Under the pieces are notes generated by a model. It saw only the letters and a program-made list of their open reading frames with translations, made no database searches and was not told where the DNA came from. DNA of 64,000 nucleotides from Pseudisothecium myosuroides. Taxonomy: Eukaryota; Streptophyta; Bryopsida; Hypnales; Lembophyllaceae. The DNA lies in the NCBI GenBank assembly GCA_951799445.1, contig OX637287.1, forward strand, positions 45,103,724-45,167,723. Direction: 5' to 3'. The position numbers and the translations under genes were made by a program. Positions 57,215-64,000 of this stretch are shown here, piece by piece (position 1 is the stretch's first letter; every line of letters begins with the position of its first letter).

Positions 57215-59408
57215 GCCGCTAGAGCCCATGTGTAACTTTCTGACTCAAGGGTGGAATTAGAAACATTCACACGTAGCAATGATTCTCTTGATGCTAAAGG
57301 TTCTGGAACCACTGAGTCAACTGAAGTCCATTGAGGAATTGAACCGGAGATATGATTGAAGACTCTCAATGCAAGGTTTGTGCCACTGTCAAATGAGGGG
57401 GATGAGGGCCTGGAGTGGATTTGGGGAATTGGTAGATGAAGGGGGGCGACTTCGAAGTGGTCCTGATTGATGGCGAGGTTCACGATATGAGGAAGAAGGT
57501 CCGAGAGATGAATTTGAACAACTTCGTCAGCTAGGGAGTCAAGGTTTGGGCCGAATGACTGAAAGTCAAGGTGGTTAGGTTCCATCTGGGAGTTGGGGTC
57601 AAAGGTGGATCGGGTCGTGAGGTTAGGGTTCAAGTCGGCTATAATTTGTTTGGGTGAATCAAGTGGTATAATCTGAACTACTCTAGGTTGAAAAGGGTGT
57701 GAGAGGGGAGGGAAGGAGAGCGAGTCATTGCTAGTGCCTGGGTTTGGTTTATCTAGACTTTGGGGAAGGTGAGAGGTTTTGGTGTTACAATTAGGGGAGA
57801 GTTGGCAGTTGGATGATTCTGGCTTGGAATGAGTGGGGAATTCGGAAATATGGGTTGGGATATAATTGGTCGGGAAAGAGGGAAGGGAAGGGAGTACGGT
57901 ATCAGAGATTTGAGGTAAGTTTTTGGAAAAATTAGGTTGTACTGTATCAGGTTCTGGGTTGATGTGACTACCGGCTGGGATGAGTGTGAGGATGGGATCT
58001 GGGGAAATGGGAGTATGGGAAGCTGTGGGAGGCTGGTGTGAGAGTTTATCAAGGATTCCTCTTGACAATTCCTGCTCAGATCGACTGTCTCTTTGTTGGT
58101 TGAAGCTCGCAAGATTTCCGGATCTGCAGTTTGGAGCACCTTGTCGACAAGCTTGGACCGGAATGAATCCTTCAGAATCGGCAACAGCAGGGGCGGGGCG
58201 GGGCGGCTACGTGAAGTCTGGGGTTTGTTGTGTCTATTGTACTTCTTGGATGGTCCTGAAGTTGATGGCTGAGGTTTGGAGGAACGGGGAGGGTTAAAAT
58301 GGTGCGGTGGAGTTCGGCTGGTTTGGGATCCGGCTAGATCTAAAGATGATAAGGGTTTCAATCTGATCCTAGGGTGGGAAGACATGGCACATTTCTCTGC
58401 CAGGTGAGAAGGAGAGTTACAGATGGGGCAATTAATACGTGGGTCTTCATAGATCACCCCAACTTCTGCTAGATCCCGTTCAAAAGTCTCCACGTAGATC
58501 TTTGAGATCCATCCCTCCGACAAATCTAAGGCCACGCAGTAACGGTGCTGATCAAGAGCTCTGTTCGGGATGTCGAATGCCAGTTGCCTACCAAGTAATT
58601 TAATGATAGTTTCAGAGAAGGGAAGAAGCTCAAGAGGTAGACCATCTAAGGTAAGCCAACAAGGGTGACTAGAGACAATATGGCAGAACGGGTTAAAAAA
58701 AGGCATCCAATATTGATAGGCTGCCTCTCTCCCTTTAAAACAGTGAAGCTTCAGGTTGATAGCCGTTTCCACAGCTTCCAAGCAATCAACCTTGACATAG
58801 TGGAATCCATTGCCTGCTCTCCTATGCATGACTACTCTGTGAGGATGCAAACGCAGATCTAGATCCGCAAGCCAGCAGAGCGTAGTTGGGTCATCTAGTT
58901 GTCCTCCCACAAAACTAGCAACTACTACGTGTCCTTGAAGAAAAAATATCTCTCGGTTTAAATCAGAAGAATCGATTGCGCCGGGGGGAAGTACCTTGTA
59001 CGGCTGGACGAGAAGTCCTGCCCAGTTTCTTTGCGTGTTGGACAGAAGAATCTCGGCAGTCATGGCCGAATACGGGTTCAGTGGTGGAGTAGGGGAGGAC
59101 GATTGTGTTTGGTGATTGTGCTCCGTCGTGGGGGGGAGATCCGAGTCACGTTGAGTATAATAATGCGTCACTGGCTCCACCTGCACACGAATAGGGTTTG
59201 TAGGGATCTATCTTCTGAGGTTCGAGATTTGGCTACGACTGTTCAGCCACTGTAGAGTGTCAATATGGGCTTGCGGCTCTCTCCTATTAGCATCTCTATT
59301 AGTGCCGTGTTCACGTCTACCATGTCTCGCTAACTCGTTGTGCATTTCATAATACAGATCGCTTGAGAATCTCTGACCATCCCGAATAACGTCACGATAA
59401 GAGGCCAT
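57215..59408 (-). pseudogene. LINE ORF1 (DUF4283-like, CCHC knuckle), broken and split
   Basis: Reading begins near 59408 (MASYRDVIRDGQRF) or at 59186. The main frame (59186-57753) holds a DUF4283-like region, with GHVVVASFVGGQ, RAGNGFHYVKV and HPCWLTLDGLPLELL, and then a CCHC zinc knuckle, CPICNSPSHLAEKC (C-x2-C-x4-H-x4-C). A long proline/serine-rich tail follows, with a frameshift between about 57753 and 58068. The 4.86-kb insertion interrupts the tail at about 57215. Its last part resumes at 52355-52179 (ALVRNAEPISDQS...SDPHRP) and its stop TGA overlaps the ORF2 ATG. In plant LINEs this protein binds the element RNA and helps form the particle that returns to the nucleus. Confidence 0.85.
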
Positions 59409-59728
59409 AGAGACGGACGAAAATAATCAGGAGGAAGGAATCGGAAGCGGCTGAGCTAACTGTAAGATTGGGAGCTGGGAATACCAGATCTAGTTGCAAA
59501 ATACGAGATCTAAGTGACTGCTTAGGGTTTGACGAAGAGTGAAAATGAGCAGTTTACACAGTCTGAGCGGTAGATCTGAGATCTAAAACTACCAAAAGTA
59601 TTCCCGAGGATTACGCAGATCGCAAAACTGCACCGTACTCTCAATCAGAGCTTGCGATAGTCACATTTTTGGTGATGATCCGAAGAAAGGTTGCATCGCA
59701 ACGCCGTCTCCAATCAAAAATTATTAGT

Positions 59729-61322
59729 TGAGTTCAAAATCAAATTCTAAGAGGGTTTTCTTAAGAAAATATTTAATTGCCTCCCACACAAGATATATAT
59801 AACCTAAATGGAAACTATAAAAACTTTTGATATAGATAAATATAGATAAAAATATATATTCTTCAAAAAATTAATTTTTAAAAACTTATTTCAAGTTTTG
59901 TGAATATTTTTTTCTGAGCACTCAAGCTTGGTTATCTTTACTTTTAGATGGAATAAATTTTTCTATTAAGCAACAATTGAAATAAGAATTCTATTTTTAT
60001 AAATTTAATCACTTCAAAAAAATTCAAAAAATCATGCTAAAAATTGAGATTGTAGTTTCCTATTCAAACTTTCATTTATGTATAATGGTCGGCCTTTAGG
60101 AGATAATCATGACTTTCAAGTGCCAAAAGTTATAAAAATTAGGATTCCCAAGAGTTAGAAGTTATGAAAAATAAAGACTTTCAAGTACCCAAATTTCTAA
60201 AAACTAATTTTAAGCACTATCACCTTTCAAAATTCAAAGAGAAATAGAAAAATGGAATAAAAACAACACTTAATCCTAAAGATACTATATTTTGGTATTC
60301 ATAAAACTTTGAAGTTAAATAAAATATGATCAAAATACTATTTTGGATTTTTTTTACTAGGTGGATATCTTTTAAAGTCTATTTTTAGCAATAAAAATCC
60401 AATGTAAAAATAAATATTTATAATTTTTTGTTCATGATTATGTGTAAAGGTATACTTTGCAAATCTTGATTTCTAGTTGTTAAAGGCTCTTGGAGATGAG
60501 ACTCAAATATAGGACCGTAGAGGGAAAATTGCATAAAAAATTCAATTAAAAAAATTGTAGAGTAGATTATGAGAAGCCATAAAGAGATTACGGTTACTAT
60601 GCATGTTATATCCTTTAATCTCATATTTTTTTCATGACCACAATTTAGATTTGACTTGTAAAAAGAGGAGTAAAAGATTTTTATTTACTATTGAGTTTTA
60701 TTCTTGGTGTGATTAAACATTATAATCATTTAATCCATATGTAATATTTTTTTTTCCTAAGTGATTCATAACATGTCTAGTTTAACCCCTAAATGCCCAA
60801 TCAACCATTTCATGGTCACTAGCCAAATTCAAGGGCTTTCGAGATCCATTTTTTTTTTTTTTAATTTCATATTTATCTAATGTAATTTGTCAAGTTATAT
60901 TTATATAGCCTAAAAGAACTTTTGATATAGACAAAAATTCCATTGGTTGATTTTTCAAAGTCAATCAATCTAGAAAATGTTCATTGCAAATTTTTTTGGA
61001 AGGAAAACCTAGCCAATCAAAGGCCATCTTAAGAAAAAAATTCTATAGGTGTGCAAAAGAGTTGATTTTGCCCTAGAAAAAAAAAATTATCAAAAACTAA
61101 ATTTTGATTGAAGTTATCTCAAACTTCATATAGTCAAAGTCTTTAAAAATTGAAGGATAGACTAATTTGATAGTAATGAACAAGGTTGTGTAGTTAGAAA
61201 TTTTCAAAAAATGATTGTTTGGAGTTGGTTTTGGAGGGAGGATCCCCTTCAATATTTAGTGGTTACAATTCAAAAAACATTGCTAAAAATTATCAAATCT
61301 TCTTCTTATCAAAATTTCATGA
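59729..61322. other. AT-rich intergenic region
   Basis: No gene seen. A TTAA family 1 left end (TTAACCCCTAAATGCCC) is at 60782, without a clear partner on the right. Two related blocks, ACTTTTGATATAGA at about 59825 and about 60910, suggest an old duplication or two copies of one element. Confidence 0.4.
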
Positions 61323-61568
61323 AGAGTAGTGTGCCTTGTGTCGTTGCCACAGTCAAAATAAAAGTAAAAGTAATTTTCTAATTTTTTTAATTCAGAAAAA
61401 ATCTTGAAATTCAATATCTTTTATTCCATGAGTTGGAACGCCACAAAACAAAGCCCATGCATCCCTCTTCGATGAGGGCTTTCCAACAATACCAAGAATG
61501 CAACCGAGGGACGCATAGTCTAGGAGATCTCATTGTAACAAACAAATCAAATAAAACAAATAGCCTAA
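61323..61568 (-). repeat. Dispersed repeat R4, shortest copy (inverted)
   Basis: Reversed, it begins GTTAGGCTATTTGTTTTATT and contains CGCCACAAAACAAAGCCC in the plus-strand reading and GTCGTTGCCACAG at its far end, as in the copies at 11310 and 35152. It abuts the TTAA of the next element. Confidence 0.55.
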
Positions 61569-61573
61569 CTTAA

Positions 61574-62493
61574 CCCCTAAAGGACCATTGTCCGTTCGGG
61601 GGACAAATGCGTTTTCGGGCAGGTACCTACGGGCTGAAATTTTGTCGTGATTTTTTGAAACTTTTTTTGAAGATAGAAAAACTGATAAGCTTTGCAGGAA
61701 TATAATTTTTTTTCACAATCAGTGCCCGGGAAAAAAAGTTATGACCAAATAAGCTCAAAACAAGGGACGGCGGGCAGCCTGGGCAGCCAAAAAAAATGGA
61801 CAAAAAATTGGAATTTTTTTTTATATATTTTTTCTCATATATTATATTTTTATCTATCTGGAAAGCTTTGATTCATTTCATTTGGATTTGTTATGAGAAA
61901 GTTATGGACATTCTTGTTTTTCAGATAGTTAGAGCATCTTCTTGAAAAAAATAACTTGTAGGATGCATTTCTGAATGCAATTTTTCAAATTTTTCATTTT
62001 TTTTTTATGGTTTATATTACTTGCTAGAATAATCTCACCATTGGGATTAGTGCATTTTGATTCCATCTAAAATATATGAATATTTTAGATTTTCCTTTTA
62101 TCTCGTATCTACTTCTATTTAACAATTTTTTAAAGAATGATAATTAAGTTTTTTTGAACTTTTTTTTCCTAGTCTCTCAACTCAATCCTCTTCTATAAAG
62201 ATTGAAAGCTCAAAACTCTGTAGTGCAAAAGTTTAAAGCTAAAAATGTTTAAAGTCATAAAATCTAGTCTCGCAATGTGCTGAAAAACTTGTTTTTCACT
62301 TTAAAAGTAGATATCTTGCAATCTGTGCGGTCAAAAATTTTGAAATTTTTTTCACACACTCTCATACTAGTTAGGTGTAATATCCTATGGTTATATGTGA
62401 AAAAAAAACAATTTTCAATTTTTTTACTCTTTGCTACAGAAATGGCAATTTTGAGTGTTTTTTGGCAGAAAAAAGGCCTTGGTCCTTTAGGGG
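61574..62493. mobile_element. TTAA-flanked TIR element, family 1, best preserved copy
   Basis: TTAA (61570-61573) then CCCCTAAAGGACCATTGTCC; TTGGTCCTTTAGGGG then TTAA (62494-62497). At 920 bp it is the cleanest copy, with a 14-bp perfect TIR, CCCCTAAAGGACCA. Internal blocks include GAAAGCTTTGATTCATTTCA and two GGGCAGCC motifs. Minus- and plus-strand open frames in the right half are short and lysine-rich from A/T runs, and I do not regard them as genes. Confidence 0.85.
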
Positions 62494-62625
62494 TTAAAAT
62501 ATGGACAAGTCTCTCTTTCTTCCAAGATTTATTTTGTTTGCCTTGCTGAAAAAAAGGATCCTGCCCGATGCTCTTCATTCTGGAAACAATATACTTCTAC
62601 TAGGATATTCCATTAAAACGACTTT

Positions 62626-63366
62626 GGGTCATTGCAAGAAAGAGTGGTACTAGGTTTCCGTCACAATAAGAAAGTTGTAGCTTCCACTTGCAATAACTTC
62701 TGCACCATGACTCGCATGAATTTGAATTTTTTATTGAAGATGTATGTCTTGAGTGTCATCATATCTCATATTTTTCAAAAAATTTAAAAAATCATTTTTT
62801 ATTTAAAAATCAATTAACTTAATATGTCACGTTTTGAGTTTTAGGGTTTTTTACTATGTAAGGAGTTCCCATATTTAATGATTTGGAGCTGAAATTTCTA
62901 TGGTCTATTCCCATAGTAGGAAGTCATGTTTCTACCAAGGGGCATTAAAAAATAATTTATTTTATGCCCTCCACATCCATGCAAAGAGGGCTCCTTTGCG
63001 CGCGTAGTTCTGAACAATGAATATGGTTTTAGGATCATTTTTTTTGTTGAAATCCCTTCATCATGAAGTCTTTCCAAATGGTATATTTTTAGTTTCTTTA
63101 AAAAAAATTCCTATTTTTTACAAATTAAAACGTCAAAGTATGTATTTTCTTCAAATTTTCAGCTTACACGTTTTTGTGAATAACTTTTGACCTAGATTTT
63201 TTTTAGGTCTAAAATTTTGGTGATATGCTATACTTAGTATTATACTAATTATCGTTATTTTATTTTATTTTAAAAAAATCATATGCAAAAAGCTCATAGT
63301 ACTGGGAGTACTAACCGAAAACAGCCAAAGTGGAACAAAAATGGACACTCTTTCTTGCAATGACCC
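62626..63366. mobile_element. GGGTCATTGCAAG TIR element, intact copy
   Basis: TIRs GGGTCATTGCAAGAAAGAGTG and, at the right, CACTCTTTCTTGCAATGACC. The length is 741 bp. It carries the empty TTAA site (62875-62878) that is filled in the related element at 23217. The right half includes a CTCATAGTACTGGGAGTACT palindrome-like motif. No coding region. Confidence 0.8.
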
Positions 63367-63429
63367 CTTTAGGTAGTCTTCTACAGAGCCACCCTCTTGA
63401 AGCTTGAGTGCCTACAATTGTCCAGTTAA

Positions 63430-63800
63430 CCCCTAAAGGACTAGACAACGTTTTTTGGCAACATAACATTTTTGGGCAGGTCATTGAGAGCGGAAATAGT
63501 CACTATATTTTTTGAATTTTTTTTGGATGTGACAGCAAGGAGTACCTTGCCGCTGCACCAATTTTTTTTCCATTTTAATTTATCCATAAGAAGTTATGGA
63601 AGACAATGTCATTTTCAATGGACGGGGGGCAGCATGGGCAGGGCTAATTACACTAGAGCAAAAAATTGCATTCCATGCCCAAAAGAGCTTAGGCAAGGCT
63701 ATGGATAAGCTTTCAACCGAAGTTTAGGCTAGATACTTCACTGACATTTTTTGGGACCCATGCATTCTTGTCAATGTCCAAGGATGTGGAATATTGGATT
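63430..63800. mobile_element. TTAA family 1, left-end fragment
   Basis: TTAA (63426-63429) then CCCCTAAAGGACTAGACAAC and family blocks GGGCAGGTCATTG and TCCATAAGAAGTTATGGA. No right end was found, so it is truncated at about 63650 or interrupted. Confidence 0.5.
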
Positions 63801-63815
63801 AGGGGGGGGGGGGGG
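63801..63815. repeat. Homopolymer G run
   Basis: About 14 G in a row near 63802-63815, notable in such AT-rich DNA. Its length may be unreliable because homopolymers are error-prone in sequencing. Confidence 0.8.
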
Positions 63816-63907
63816 CTTTATAGTTGGAGTGCTCTAGAATATATACAAACCTTACGGGATTATACAAGAGCAATCTCTAAAATGACCTTGTAGTCCATCA
63901 ACTTTGT

Positions 63908-64000
63908 TGACCCCTAAAGTTCCATGACTATGTTTTCACCGAAAACACTCAAAAACTGCCATTTTTAGTACAAGTACCAAATTTTTGAAAAAAAAACTTT
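63908..64000. mobile_element. TTAA family 1 left end, cut by the window edge
   Basis: TTGA then CCCCTAAAGTTCCATGACTA and ACTGCCATTTTTAGTACAAG, matching the left end of the element at 2126. The rest lies beyond the window. Confidence 0.6.

Larger units (their letters stand above)
47794..59716 (-). mobile_element. L1-type LINE with 12-bp target duplication, split by an insertion
   Basis: The element reads on the minus strand, 5' end near 59716 and 3' end at a poly(A) tail (13 T on the plus strand, 47796-47808). The 12-bp sequence AAAATTATTAGT flanks it perfectly (47782-47793 and 59717-59728). Subtracting the insertion at 52356-57214 leaves about 7.1 kb, a normal full length for plant L1. ORF1 and ORF2 are both damaged by frameshifts and stops, so it cannot move. 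The intact target duplication means the ends are not truncated. Confidence 0.9.

Overview
This is nuclear DNA from a land plant with a large, transposon-rich genome. The evidence is AT-rich intergenic DNA with long A/T runs, GT-AG introns, a plant-type L1 LINE (ORF1 with a CCHC knuckle, ORF2 with endonuclease, reverse transcriptase and zf-RVT), a PIF/Harbinger transposon with the plant pairing of DDE transposase and Myb/SANT-like ORF, and many MITEs. I cannot name the species.

The only convincing host genes are a tandem family on the minus strand at about 4.8-5.7, 19.6-20.5, 30.3-31.1 and 41.7-42.5 kb. Each has two exons and encodes a protein of about 227-233 aa in a family I do not recognise. 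Copies 2 and 3 look intact. Copy 1 is open but has lost the splice acceptor used by its sisters. Copy 4 has a frameshift near its start. The first ~1.1 kb of the window matches the upstream regions of these genes, so a further copy (copy 0) should lie just left of the window. Another block of the same upstream DNA, with no gene attached, is at 13.86-14.35 kb. The 3' flanks pair copies 1 with 2 and 3 with 4, suggesting two duplication rounds.

Almost everything else is mobile DNA. A dead 7.1 kb Harbinger element (6.74-13.84 kb) holds a broken transposase, a broken Myb-like ORF and what looks like a captured multi-exon host gene fragment. A LINE (47.79-59.72 kb) has a 12-bp target duplication and is split by a 4.86 kb LTR-like insertion. 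Between these are short TIR elements: a CACTA MITE, a hAT MITE, a Tourist-like MITE, a TA-target family beginning AGGTAG, a GGGT(C/G)ATTGCAAG family with a 1.46 kb foldback member, and two families flanked by TTAA.

Because the gene units and some transposons are themselves duplicated, several insertions can be compared with an empty paralogous site inside this window. This shows a single TTAA at the empty sites of both TTAA families, as expected of piggyBac- or Sola3-type transposition. The TTAA families and the unknown tandem gene array are the most interesting content. Most other regions are AT-rich sequence in which I see no gene.
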